From Bugulina stolonifera (lineage: Eukaryota > Bryozoa > Gymnolaemata > Cheilostomatida > Bugulidae), in contig OW285192.1 of assembly GCA_935421135.1 (NCBI GenBank), forward strand, positions 13,409,501-13,473,500: DNA of 64,000 nt. The letters run 5' to 3'. Shown here piece after piece: positions 15,001 to 30,000 of the stretch. The notes beneath the pieces were generated by a model. It had not been told where the DNA came from, did not search any database, and saw only the letters and a list, made by a program, of their open reading frames with translations. Within the stretch, counting starts at the first letter, position 1, and each line of letters starts with the position of its first letter. Both the position numbers and the translations under genes were made by a program.

Positions 15001-18000
15001 TACCATAGTTAGGGCTATCTGGATCCTGGTCAGTCCAGTAAACATGTCTGCAGGTAGATAAATAACCTGGGTATGCCAGACTTGGAAGCCACTATTGTGT
15101 TGTAAAACATTCAATTCTGTATGCATGCAGAGCTAATCTCCTCGAAATCTATGCAGTAAATGACATACATTTTGTACCAAACTACTGTACACACCCTACA
15201 ACCCAAACTTCTGCCCATCCTTGCAATAGCAATAATAAACTACCTATGAAAAAACAGGTATAGTGCTAGATAGACGCCTAAAAAGTGTGACTGCTGCTAA
15301 TGTTATATTTGTGGAGAAGGTGCTTCCCAGACCAATATCATGAGATAGTGGCATAATGTAATGTATGCATACACACTCACCTGTCCTTGACATTAGCAGT
15401 GATATATATCACACTCACCTCTCCTTAACATTAGCAGTGATGTGTATCACAGAGCGAAGGTCTCCTTCAGAACCAAAGTACTGTATAGCTTCCCCAGTGT
15501 CGCTTGTGTTTAGGGAGTAACCATGCACTTCGTTACCAGTAGTAGCCAATAGGAATGACTTGTATTCTATAATGGTAAAGAGGAGAGCGTGAGAAATTAG
15601 CAGTAAACATCTGTAACCATGGTAACAATAATTGCTGACAAAAATTGCAACAAGTGTCAGCCCACGGTAAGTGATAACTAACAATAAACAAAAGGAAACT
15701 CCAGGTAGAGAGTGATAATCTAGAACAGACGGCATTGTTGTGTCCAGTCACTCTGGAAACAGTCTTTCAAAAAATAGAGGTATTATAACAGCTAAAAAGT
15801 CTTCATTTTACAATTTACACGTCAAGATTACAAATTTAAACCTAGTGTAAAGTTTCTCTAACTAAATATAAACAACGTGACTAACTACTTTAAAACATAT
15901 TATTGTACACAATAAACCTAATCTGTAGAGACTAGGAGAAGACAACTTACGCGCACATCTTCCACCTACAATCTTGTAGCCATCACCGCATAGGCATTTA
16001 GCTTCATTATTAACCGTAGCCACACATAGCTGCTCACAACTGTGCTTCATGCATGGGCTACCTGTACCTACAAGTGAGACCAAGTACGCAACATATTTCC
16101 CTCTTAGTGAGCTAAGGAAATAGGCTTTTTGGTTGGAGTTGGAGGACAACTTTTAGAAACATCGGTAAACTTGCCAATTATTATGAAATAAAGAAGTAAA
16201 ACAACTCTTGCAAACTTCAATAAGTATGATGGTATTAACACTGTCTTGTTACAATATGCACATAGTTCAAATAACATACTGAGATGTAAATAAACACAAG
16301 CCAGTTTTGTGACACTAGGTTCTAGTCAATAAGGAAAATGATTCAACTTACCAGAGTGTCTGTTCTGCTGATACACATGGAGCTGGTGGAGGTCAGTGAT
16401 CCCAAATCGAATGACCTCCACATCTGCAGCGTTCTCCTCCGCTTTGACAGAGGCAAATGTCTAAATATAACAAGAAACCAGTATAAATTTTGCGCTTAAT
16501 TACCAACGAGATTGCTATTGTGTAGCGCGGGCATAATAAATACACAACGAAATAGTTGGTGTAGTGCCAGGTGCCGCAAAGCCTGGGTTCAAACTCGGGA
16601 TGAGTTATTTGCAGATGTGAAAATCAAATAATTTGAGCTGCACATTAAATATAGCAAAATTAAGTTAGCTTAACATTAAACCAGAGGGATGTAGTAGGAG
16701 AATCATTAGTTGTAACAACCGTGATTGCAACACATTATACTCAGCCTAGGCAGTGGCAGAAGACGTACTGAATACTTGAATAAGAGAGCACCATCTATAT
16801 TCACCTTAGTATCGGTATCAGTATAGTAGAGTCTTCCCTTGTAGTACGCCACACCGACAGGGTGGGACAGCCCAGATGTTCTATTAAGCACGTTAACTGG
16901 TCGGCCATTGTTTACATTCAGATCAAGCATTTGTATCTAAAATAAAATACATTGACATTATTGTGCTGTATTACCTTTATTATACTTTATAACACAATTG
17001 TTGTACTTTATATTACACTTTCTATACTTTATACTTTATAATACAGTCATGTGTACATTTGCAATTTGATATCTTCAACTTTTACAATCTAAATAAGTAA
17101 CAATATTCAGCAGAACATACATAACCTACATTGTAGACTTAGAACCTAGCACTAAGGTTTCATAGCAAGGGTTGTCCCCTATTAGAGGTACATATTTGTT
17201 CGTTAATAAGCTGAAGACAACTGGGAAGACCGCTGAAAACTATTTCGAGTTCCTTGAAAGTAATCTACTATGAATAATCATTAAATTTCATTACAATGGT
17301 TCGCGAATTGTCAATGAGTGATTCTTCACTCCACATGAAGTTATTCTCTCTTGTAGTGATAATAAACTCTACAGGATAATAGACAAGACCATAAACATTG
17401 AGGTTCAGTATTACTTTAATAATTGTAGTTGGTTCAGTTGGGGTGTCTCCGTTACATAAGCTTCAGTCACGGCTAAACTTAAGAAGTAATTTTCTGACCA
17501 GCTTATAGTGAAGGTGTCACAAATGCACCAAACAGAGCTAGAGGTAAAAACATATTTCTGTGAAAAACCAGTACTTCAATGAGCTAGAGATGGCTCGCTT
17601 CGACCAATCAAATGTACAGACTGACCTGGATCAAGTGGCCATCATGTCACATTACTTTGTGGTCTGGCCAGGGACAAGATGCTATGAAGACACATTTTGT
17701 AGTTGCAGATGTACTTACAGATCTCATTCCTGCATTAGTCCAGAATAGCCTGTTGCCCACAATATCTATAGCTAGTTCATCAGCGTGCTGCAAGTTCTGA
17801 TTCCATAAAACCTTAGACTCAGTTCCATCCAAATTTGCAGAAGCAATTTTATGAGGTACATCTTGGCCTCCAAGATCAATCCAGTACAACTTGCTAAAAG
17901 AAAATTTTTTAAGATTTCTATCAAATATAAATATCGATAAGATGACAATAAACAGCTATTTATATGATGGAAAATTAAATGATTTCAATTTAATAGATAA

Positions 18001-21000
18001 AAGCAAAACAAAGAGTCACAAATTATGATTCAATGGCAATAAAAGTGTAGACAGCAAATTCATTTTTAAATATTTCCATCGCAAGTTTGAACTGATATCT
18101 AATGAATATATTAATGTTAACTTCGGTATTATATCAAAACGCTACTCATGGGGAACAATACGAAGATACGATAACTTCTATGAAGGGTTTGCAATGTTCA
18201 CACAGCTAAATATCTTAACTCACCCTCTAGTAGGATCAACACGAAGAGAGACTACTTTACCAACTCCAGTTGCTTGTCCGTTATATTTAAGAACATCTTG
18301 TCTGTAGTTGACTGGACCATCATACATTGTCATAACAGAGATAGTAGAGGTGGACCTAAGAATGAGGTGTTGAGACTGACTAAACTAGTATTATTATAAT
18401 ATAATGTTAAAAGTAAGAGAATATCAATGAATAAAGTGAAAAATTGGTCAGATTAAACAATTAATGTTTTATTATTTTATTACTATGCAGCTTGTCCGCT
18501 CAGTTCCAATTCTATCATCTACAAACCATTCTAATGAACACAGGGCTTAATAACAGCATTGTGTACTAATTCTCTTCACTTTGAATTGTTCAATAAAATT
18601 TTTTGAAAAAACTTATTCAGGAATCGGTGAGACTTTAACAGAGTTGTACATACCAATCTGCAAAGTACATATTTCTAGCTAGCCAATCAATAGTGAAAGC
18701 TTCAGGACCAGATGTAAGGTGAGGTAGGAAGTCCTCAGTACCCGTCCCATCAATATGTGCTCTTCGAGTGTGATTCTCCTGTAAACAATAGGTGCATACT
18801 ATCTCGCGTGTCGACTGGAATAAGTTATATCCACATTTCTGTTGCATAGCTAAAATGGTATATTTATCAACAATCTTTTGTTTGCTTAGACTTTTTGGAG
18901 CTACACAATATATAGTATACTGTTCAAAAAGTTATTTACAAGCTACACAATATTACTCATAGTATTTTAGAATTATCCACTCCTATTATAAATGCATAAA
19001 TTTCACATACATGTATATCGGAGAGTTGTTCTCTCAGGCATACAACAAGTTATTTTTGGAGTTGTCACCTCATCAGAAGTAAATGAAAGTTGGTATATTA
19101 AATGACTCACACTAATCCAGTAGATGTAGTTATATCTAGAATCGTAATCAAATATGGTGTACTGAGTCTGATTAATACGGATTGGCACCATCGAGTCAAA
19201 GTGGTCATCATCGGTAGCAAATGGCTGAGCTAAGATTGTGTTACCTCTGCTGAAGATTATGAAATCCTCACTTGCTGCTCAAAATATAATGCATATATTA
19301 TATTATACACTATATACATATACATATGCATGTAATACCCTCATACAATTTACTCCCCACATGAGCTGATTCCATAGCAGAAACTAGCCTATAGGTTCTA
19401 TCTAGGTACCGGAAAGGTGGGTGTTGGAAACATAAACCAGTATCGTGTAACACAGGACAAGTTTGAACGGGCTTCTTAGCCCATGATTGGGACTGCTAAA
19501 CTAGAAAAATGAAGTCTTAGTTCCACCAGCAGACAGAAGTCTTGGAGTTTAGATGAAGATACATGTGATAATTTGGTGAGACATTATTGGACCAACAGTA
19601 TGCTAAGGTTGTACATACATTTAGACATCATTGAACCAGCAGTACGCTAAGGTTGTACATACATTTAGACATCATTGGACCAATAGTATGCTAAGGTTGT
19701 ACATACATGAAGGTATCATCGAACCAACAGTACGTAAAGGTTGTACGTACATGGAGACAGTTTGAAAACCATCAGCTGTTAGGAAACAATTAGATTGACA
19801 TTAACAAATAATATTACCAGATTGTGCTACTAAATACATCATGACATTACCTCTTACACAGCCAGTCTTATCTGAAGCGAGAGAGTAGCCAGTAGAACAT
19901 CTGCAGGTAAAGGCGGTAGCACTGGAACTAGATGGTATACAGATGTGTGCACAAGATGATGGGGTACATGGGTTCGGGTCTACAATAGAATACAGTGCAC
20001 ATACATGTAACGGACAGCTGCATGAATTGATAAGAAAGAATATAGTTTGACACAGCATAAAACAGCAGCATGAAACAGAATCATACTCAGCTTGAGCTTT
20101 AAATTTGATAGTTCATATTTTCCGCAACACTGTTGATCCATGTATGTAACTTTTTGAATGCCAGAAAAATGTGTGTCAAGGTCAAGTACAGAAAGATATC
20201 TTAGGTACATTGCTAATGCTCCATACTAAATAAGTAGACTGCTACAAATAGTCATAGGTAAGGGTTGCAGGTAAAAAACTGTTTGTAGGTTATCAGAATA
20301 CATAAGGATAGCCTGTTTAGCCTGTGAAACCATAGCTATATAGATAAAAGACTGTGTGTATTTTATTAGATTACATACGGACAGCTTGTTTAGCCTGTGA
20401 AACCACAGCTATATTTCTTAAGACTCCACCATCAGGATTTCCTCCGGCAAAGTGTTCTACGATCAAGCAGTCGAACTTGTTGCACCTTTCAATCATCTGT
20501 CTTACAGAGTCTACCCAATAAATTTGATCCTCAAAGATGTCTAGATGCCATGGATGGTCTACCGACTACAAATTGGTATTCATGACTAGGTAAGCATAAA
20601 ACATGGAGCACGGAATACATAACAATATGTATACAGTATGAGAAATAAATGAGTGTAGAACTCATGGAAAATCCAAAGGAAAGATAGTTTCTCCAATCAG
20701 CCAGTAGGCAATATTATAAATAAACCGCGAGATGTCAGACATCAAAAACATTTCAGAGTTTTGGCTAATTTTGTTCATATTAACAGTACATATACAACCT
20801 ATACCTTACCCATGGTACGTAGAATTACATGTTCGGTCCTTTCATAATCATAGACTTGACATTGTTAGTGCAAAAACTACAGTACATGTATATATTCATC
20901 ACTTAGTTGAAACTGCTTAAAACTCACATCATGATTTTCTAGGATCCGAGTTCGAGCCGAGCCGTCAAAATCACATGAATCAATGAAGTCTAACTTGGCA

Positions 21001-24000
21001 TCCATAATATACAGTCTCTGTTTGTAGATGTCAATAGCAAGAGCGTTGGGCCAATAAAGTTTATCAGAGAGTATCGTAGACCTATCAGTACCATCCATGT
21101 TGGCTCTCTCTACACGGGGATACTTGCCCCAATCTGTCCACCACATCAACCGAATCCTGGAAGTTGATCAAAGGGCACAATTAAAATTATCAGATGAATT
21201 GGTTGGAATTGACCATCCCACAAAACAATAGAAAACATAACTCAGTATTAATATTAATTAAAATAATGGGAAACTTTTTCTATAGCTGTCACTACGTTAA
21301 TCGTTTGAAAACTTAGTCTCAGCCTTCCTACTCCAATTGCATATTTCTTCAAATAATTGCAACACGTTATTCCAGTTTCTACACCATGTTGCAATACTTA
21401 CGACGGTGTATTGTCTATGACAATACTTCTGGGGTTGGTGACATTATTAGATATCAGTACAGATCTATGTTTACCGTCTGTGGTACCAACAGTTATCGTC
21501 TCAAACATAAAGTCTGTCCAATATATCAGACCAGATACCCAATCCAATGCTAAATCTTCAATTGCTCCCAAACCAACACCGAAAAGCTAAAAACCCAACA
21601 AGATGATACGGTTTGAAATCTATCACTATCAGTCAAATGCAGTCAACACAAACCATGTGCCAATACATATAAATGACCATTTGCCACTCTAGTACTGTAC
21701 AAGCAGTGGCAGCAATAGACAGTTAGATGGTAAAAAGGTGCATATTTAGCCAATTTGATAAAAAATAATTTTATATTTGCTCTGTGGAGCTTAATTTTCT
21801 ATTTTCAATAATATCAATATTTAGATGTCTTTGGATCAGCAAAATAAAATTTCTTAATGCAACAAACAGTATAGCCTCTGCGAGTGGCTGCAAATTCAAA
21901 TTAATTCATGTAACTCTCTGAGCATCTCTAAATTTCTCACCGCCGTGTCATTGCTACCATCAAAGTTAGTAGTAATAATCTTGCTATTGGCTCCGTCAGC
22001 GAAATATAGAGTCCCAGTGTGCGAGTCACCATCAACTGCGTTAATATAGACGTCCGAAGTCCAAGTCAGATACTCGCGTGTTGGCAAGGAGGTTATATTT
22101 ATAACGGCTATCGAGTGTCTCTCTGCCACAAATAGTATAGTCTCTATTCCAGCTAAAAGAAACATTATAAATGCAAGCAAATAATACAAACTAAAAATAC
22201 AAAAAATAAATAGAAAACCAAAGATGAGACGAGATTATTTTTTTCAGCTGGGATCAACATTGTTAGTTTAGAAAGTCAAAAAGTACTACATATATTTTCT
22301 AACTTGACATTTACCAAACACACAGTTTTTAAACAATAACAAGTTCGACGGGTACAATGATATGTAGCTGTCAACTGGGACTAATACGTGTAGTTATCAA
22401 CAGATCTCTAAAGCTGAACTAGAGGCGGTATATGTACATGTAAATGGAACTAACACATGCTACGAACCTTCAGCATAACACCTTCCTGTTGCCTCAACCA
22501 ACTGATAATTCTCAGCACAAGTACACTTGTGACTACCTACTTGGTTAACACATGTCTGACTACATGTATAGTTTTTCTCACATTCATCAACGTCTATGCA
22601 AAGCTACAACAGCAACAACAGCAATATACCGCAATGTATAATACCATACACAATAATATACCACAATGTATAATACCATACACAACAATGTACCACAATG
22701 TATAATACCATACACAACAATGTACCGCAATGTATAATACCATACACAACAATGCACCGCAATGTATAATACTATACACAACAATGTACCGCAATGTATA
22801 ATACTATAAATAAAATATATTACACCTACACCATGCATGATGAATGTTTCACTATACTATATAAAATTATTCAAAATAATATCCATATAAATATTATACA
22901 AGTATAAATTAGTCATCTATTCTAAGATCCTTGTGTACACATATTATATGTAACATCAAAGTTGCATACTTCAATACAACTTTGGAACTGTGGTAGTACA
23001 TAGTAACACTGATGTATGCATATTGTCTAACACTTTTATCAGGTATCTGTAGACTAATGCCGATCTCACCTTGGGATCCTCTGGGTATATAGTATAGCCT
23101 GAGTCACAATAACACCAAGCACCATGCGGGCTGGGTCTACAATGATCACTACACCCACCGTTGTCAAACACACAGTCTTCATCATCTACAGTTACAATGT
23201 GTATGTAGGCTACATACGTAATTTATAAACAGCAACTGCTAGCAGAAGACACACAACCTATACATAATAGGTGTACCCAAGCATCCTATTGTATGAAATT
23301 ACTACCTCTTGCAAGTACAGGGTGGAACAACTCCATGCACCAAATTCACGCAGTTTGAACTAGTTAATTCCATTTGGTTAATGCTAACGAAAATCCAACT
23401 TATAACTGTCTTATTGCATTTTGACCCAAGATGATTTAGTGGTAATGCATTGCTGTCCTCTTGGAAGCTTTTACAATACCTCGGTTTCATTCTGCAACCA
23501 TGAGCTTCATAAAAACATAAAATGACTCAGTGCTGTAACTGCCATAGAGAAATAAAATTGTATCTGTAATTATTCTGTAATGTAATTAAAGGGAGGGCAA
23601 ACAAAATGTGAAAAAGCTGAGTAGTGCGTAAGTAGACAATACACTAGAGCCTCAGGATCTGGTGTTAGACTACTTACTGCATCTAAAACCTTCATCATCA
23701 CCATTAGGGCACTCTGATGTTCCATTACAGACAGCGGTAGGAATCAAACAATGCTAAAAATGTAAAGTTTTATATTCCTGTATGATTCTATCCAATGCAT
23801 AACTAATAAAACTCAGTCACAGAATGTAAAATAAGAGCCAAATTTCCATTTAAAAATAAAACTATAGTGCAAAAAAGTGGTATATGCATGGTATATGTGA
23901 TTGATATAAACTGTACATCTACTTACATTGTATTATACATGTATATAAGAAGCCTAGGTATTGACATGATAGCCCAACATATATACATATACATATACAT

Positions 24001-27000
24001 GAGATAAATGCACAGAAAAAGAAAAAATCCGACACTCAACACGAAATCACAGAACAAGTCAGTCATACACTATCAGCTGTTAGATTAAGATAAAATATAA
24101 TGATAGAGACATGAGTATAAAGTAGAACAGAAAGTGACTTAGGTCCACTAACCTCACTCGTATATGCTCTCTCACAGGTATAAGTACCAAAGGGACATCT
24201 GAAGGGGCCACCACAATCAGTCTCATCAGAGTTATCTCCACAATCATCAAATCGATCACATTTCCAACTACTAGGAATACACCTTCCATTAGCACACTTA
24301 AAGTCCGTTTCCCCACATTCGGCTACAATAAGTTTAAGATTGTCATTACCACAAGCAATTAATACAATCATAAGCAAGCAATGTAAATGACTTAAAATAA
24401 ATTCAGTGTTAGAAATTACTAGCCTGTGCACCCGTCATGTTCATCACTGGAGTCCGAGCAGTCAGCTTTACCATCACACTCCCACCATGAAGGAATACAC
24501 AGGTCCACAGCAGTACAGTGAAACTCTGTGCCAATGCAAGCTGTAGGGGGCTCATCCGTCGTACAGCCTTCTTCATCAGAACAATCCCCGCAATCACATT
24601 CCCCGTTGCACTTGTCCGAGGATGAGTGACACTGAGATTGATCTCTATGATATGATTATATATGCTAGACATCATAGTAAAGTTACATACGCTAAATATC
24701 ATAGTACAGGTCATATTATCAAACAGGTAAAATTTTTGAAAATAAATAATCATCTTTTCCATTCCATACTGAAATAGCATCCCTCTCATTTCAGAAGTAA
24801 AGATGGCTACATAGACATAGAATTCAATTAACTCAGTTCATTAAAAGCATTAAGAATGCAAGAGTGAAGATCGACTTTTGAACAGACAGACTGAACAATA
24901 GGCACAGAATTAGGCTTGTTAACATCAACTACAAATATTCATCTACCTGCATGCTACACGTCCAGGTCTACATGTTATTGAAGTGCAATCAGCCTCGTCT
25001 GACCCGTCAGCACAGTCCAGGCTATCGTCACACAGAGTAGTCTTGGACAGACACACGTGATTCTGACATTTATACTCTGTTGCTGCGTTGCAGGTGACGG
25101 GAGCTGTTAAAGAGGGACAAGATGTCAGGGATAAATAAATACGATAAATAGTTGAAGTTTAGAGGCAAAAGATCAGTTTTCTTCAACATCATTATTAGTG
25201 AGACACTTCATAAAAATGCTAATGGAATAATATAATAAATTCATTAAAACGCTAAATGCCCACAGCATTTTCAGTTTAAAGTACATTATTTCAAAACAAC
25301 ATTATGCATACAGACTGCAGTCGAATATAATAACGATCAATTCACTTTTACGAGAATTATGTCGTGCTGTAGGCTAAGAAATTACACATTATGTTAAATT
25401 CTACACTTACGACATGTTTCAGCGCTTTCATCCGATGAGTCCCCACAGTCATTCTGAGTATTACACTTGACCGACCGGGGTACACAATTCCCATTTGCAC
25501 ATGTGAAATCGAATATACTGCAACTTCTTTCTACAGGGTCAAAACATACACAATTTTATTTTCAGAATATATTCATTAAGAGCTGTATGCATGGATAAAA
25601 ATCAATATGTCTGTATATTGTATGTAGCTGTCTATATCCTGCAAATAAAAGGGGAATCCTGTTATCTTAGAGACTGTAGCAGATGAAAATGGCACACAAG
25701 CTTAAAGACTACTGTCACCTTTGGTGACTGTCAGTAAGTCTGACACCTATAGCACAGGTACTTTTTACATACTATAATCTTTGACAGTAACAGTTATGCT
25801 CCGTTCCAGTAAGTTACCATTATAGGCATAGCAAATGTGATGTCATCTGGTTGTAAATTGGATTGTAGCAGATATGAGTACAACGCCAGCAACTGCTAGT
25901 GAGATAAACAGAACCAATAGCTATTTTCAAATCCATTATAAGACGCACAGCACAGCTTTGATACTGAACAAGGTCACAAATGGTGCCAACGATTACACAT
26001 CTAGCCTACTTACTTGGGCAATCCTGATGCTCATCTGAATTGTCCGAACAGTCAGGAAAAGCGTCGCACTCCCAGGAGCCTTTGATACACTGACCATTCT
26101 CACACCTAAACTCACCAGCTTCACACTCAGGTAGAGGAGGACAATTCCTTTCATCATCACCATCTGGGCAATCTTCTTTGCCGTTACATTTATCCAACAA
26201 TTCTATACATACCCCTGCAAGTGAGAAATATAAATACAAACTATTGCAGGGCCACCGGTAGAGTCCCCATGACATATATTTGGCATATAAATGTTTGAAA
26301 CAAATGCAATGAGCATGTACATATGTGTAAAGACCCTAGTGAACTATACATGTACATTCACAGACAGTGACTTACGGTTTAAAGTAAGTGGTTAAAGTTG
26401 GTTAAAGTGGTTAAGATTAAAGTGAATGTACAGTTTACTAGGGTCTTTACTCGTAAACAGTATATTATAGATATCTTACCGGGATTACCACCATTATCAC
26501 ACTCATATCCTCTGGATCCACATTTGCCGGGTAAGTAGGCGGTGCTATTGGCCACACACTCCGTGTTACCAGATAGCGATTTACCAGGTGAACAAGCACA
26601 GCGTCTGGAGAGCACATTAGCCTTATCATCTAAGGCTGAGAAACACCACTCGGAGCAGTCATTCAGTCTCTTACACGGGTGAACACCTACATGAATATAA
26701 GTTTATATTACCTACAGTGTAGTACATTTTGTGTTATATATAATCAACCTTAGTCATTGCTACTACATGTAGTATAATAGTATTTCAGTGTCACCATAAT
26801 TAAGTTAAAGGTTTCAATCATGAAACCACATATACCATCTAGCAAAAAACCCACCTAGGCAACCATGTCACTTTGTATTATACAGTCATGCAGCACCACT
26901 GAAACTAAAGGCTAAAATATAGCTATGTATAATAACTCTAAAAGTAAAAGCTCTTGGTACACGGATTTTTAAAATACGATTTTATTAACACAATTATTTT

Positions 27001-30000
27001 CCTAACCTATATTGCCATTATTTTTAAAACAATATTGAGACAATCGTGTGACTTGAGAAATAAATATGTCAACAGAATTTAAGTGTTATCAAGCCCACTT
27101 CAACTGTTACCTAATCTCACTTAATATAGGGGGCATATAGGGGACACCTCTGATATTTTCGTTACACACTACTTTCCTATCATCAATAACAAGAATAATG
27201 GAGTGATAATTGCAGCATACCCTGGTCATCGTGCAGCTGACTCCCGAGATCAAACACCTTGAGACTAAATCCAAAGCTAAATAGCTCCCTGGAGTAATAG
27301 GGAACAACAGTAAATTGTGTGGGACCGCCCCCTTGAACCGGCTGCAAATAACTAATGTTCTCGTTTGTACCAATATAGATTCCACCTGCAATGTATCATT
27401 AGTTAAGCTTATACTTATAAAATACTCTCTGCGCTTTAACTATAACACAGCATAACAGGGTATCTATGACCGAGTAGATTGCAACTACATGTACATTATT
27501 ATTCAAACTGCCAACTGTAACGTGTATAATATGTCACTAACAACTAATTTCAACCAGTTTCATTTTAGTATACTATACAATCGAACGATCCGACAACTAA
27601 GTAAATAAAATTAACAATCAATCGGTCAGTTGTTCGGTCAGTCAGTCAGTCAGTCAGTCAGTCAGTCAGTCAGTCAGTCAGTCAGTCAGTCAGTCAGTCA
27701 GTCAGTCAGTCAGTCAGTCAGTCAGTCAGTCAGTCAGTCAGTCAGTCAGTCAGTCAGTCAGTCAGTCAGTCAGTCAGTCAGTCAGTCAGTCAGTCAGTCA
27801 GTCAGTCAGTCAGTCAGTCAGTCAGTCAGTCAGTCAGTCAGTCAGTCAATCATCGATCCGTTCATTAAATAGTTAATGGAATATGTTAATCAAATGCACT
27901 TACCAGTTGAAAACCTCAAGCCAATAGATTGTATGTTGGCAATTCTGATCTTAAGACAGTTGTCACCATTAAGGTCGCAGTCTAAGACAACGTCCACACC
28001 AATATCAGTAACGAAGATACGATTTGTATACGGATTGACTGCAATGCCTACAAAATAAGAAATGACCTAATGAAGGTTGTACTCAACCTAACAGCTATTG
28101 AGAATGCATACTTATTCTCATCAATCAAAACAAAAGTTAATTGTGTGACACTAATACACTTGGAAATCTTATAAGTTCCGTGTTAAACTATAGTAGAGAT
28201 ACATGTAGTGCACATGTATATTAATAGCTAAGACATTTAGGAATTGTCCACTCTTGATTCTCTATGTTTAAGAGAGCATAACTCTAAATATTAAGGAGCA
28301 AAAGTTATACATGATTAAATACATGGACCAGGTATTGGTAGATGAAAGTAAAGAGAGAGAATAGAGATGCTGACGTGAATGCGCAACGATGACAAGTAGA
28401 AATTGTTGGAGAGCACAGCTGACCAGCTTTACACCGGAATAAGTTGTATAATGGAAATTCTCTCCGTAACAATATCCTGACAGAATAGATACATAAAAGG
28501 AAGACAGGTAACTGCTGTAAGAGCTGGGGAATGGCTGATCTCCATCACTAACCTCGTGGAGAGCTGATATCCTGTGAAATAATCTCAGTAACCTCTGACC
28601 CATCACAGTTACTTCTCATCACAGATTTTCCTTTACCAGAAATTTGAGCAAATCCAGACGTAATGTCAGTCGTCCAAAATAACTGCCTACAATATAAAAT
28701 GTGCTGTAATAGAAACAACTTTGTGTAACATGCAGTGGTTGCATAAGTTATCTCATGTTATGATTATTATATATATATATATACCCATATAAACAAATAA
28801 CTAACGCTCATGAAATCCATCACAATTTGTAAGGAAGTTGATTAAGAAAGACTTCAAAGTTTTGTCATAGAGATTTCCAATCATTCCAGTGAGAGCATAG
28901 GTGTGTACAAATAGCAAGCGTAAAGCATATAGTATCAGTTTAAACATTCTAACCTCCGAGATGAGCTTTCCAGGGCAAAGAGCGACATAAGTATAGCACT
29001 TAGTGCCCCAACTGGTCAATTTACACAAACTATTCTAATCAAGTCTAAAATTGAATATTAACAACATACCCTGTATATGGATTAATAGCCAATGATACTA
29101 TGTTTGGGGTGAGTAAAAGTGGCACCACTGCATATTTCCCATCAGTTTCAATAGTTCTAATGGCGTATATCCTGTCATACGTCACGTCGGCTGCATATAC
29201 CCAGTCATTAAGGTAATCCACAGCTAAGGATGATATTTCTCCATTCAGCGTCACCAACGTCTTTACCTCATCTAGAAATAAAAATTAACTCCAAAAGTCA
29301 CTGAGTAACACTCATAGCCTCAGCACCGTATAGATTGAATGACTGTGCTGAAGTGTACATGATACTACAAAAAAACTCATCATGAATAAGGGGCCACAGT
29401 AGCCTCTATGCCTCTAAAACTCAACTCCCAATCCGCCTGTCCCCCATCCGTCTGTCACTCTGATATATTGTCAAAAATTTGAACTTTTACTTACCAGTCA
29501 GAATATTCCAGACTTTGATCTCTCCAATATTTTGATCGCTGAAATACATCAGCCTTTTCTTTCCATCTGTGTCAATAGCACTGAACCGTCTGCCTTCTTC
29601 ATTGTATATTGGATGCAGTGGAACTGTATTATCTGTGGGCTCTTGATCCGCCAACCTCGCCCTTAGCTACAAAGGCAGAGTGGACAAATACATAATATGT
29701 TCAAAAACTCTCTATTGAAGATGTTGCTGTGGTAACAATATAATATGTCTGCCTGAGCAGTAAATACACCTTAGCATGCCGTAGTATAGAAAAGAAGGTG
29801 CTATTTTAGTAGTATACTTACAACGTCTTTGTAGATGAAGAGAACAAACTCGTCAGTATCAGAGTGAGGCAGTCTACAAAATGAGCCATCTTCCTTATCC
29901 GCAACATATCCGTCTGCACACATGCAGGAAGACGTAACGCTATATGGAGAAACGGAGGTTTCTGGAACAGCAGCACAAATCTGCTTGCATTGTGATGCAG

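Noticed and set aside
27630..27872. Plus-strand open frame of repeated Ser-Val-Ser-Gln
   Set aside because: Pure translation of the GTCA microsatellite inside an LRP intron.
28268..29028. Minus-strand open frames of 75-112 codons between LRP exons 14 and 16
   Set aside because: No domain, low complexity; the true coding piece here is exon 15 in a defined phase.
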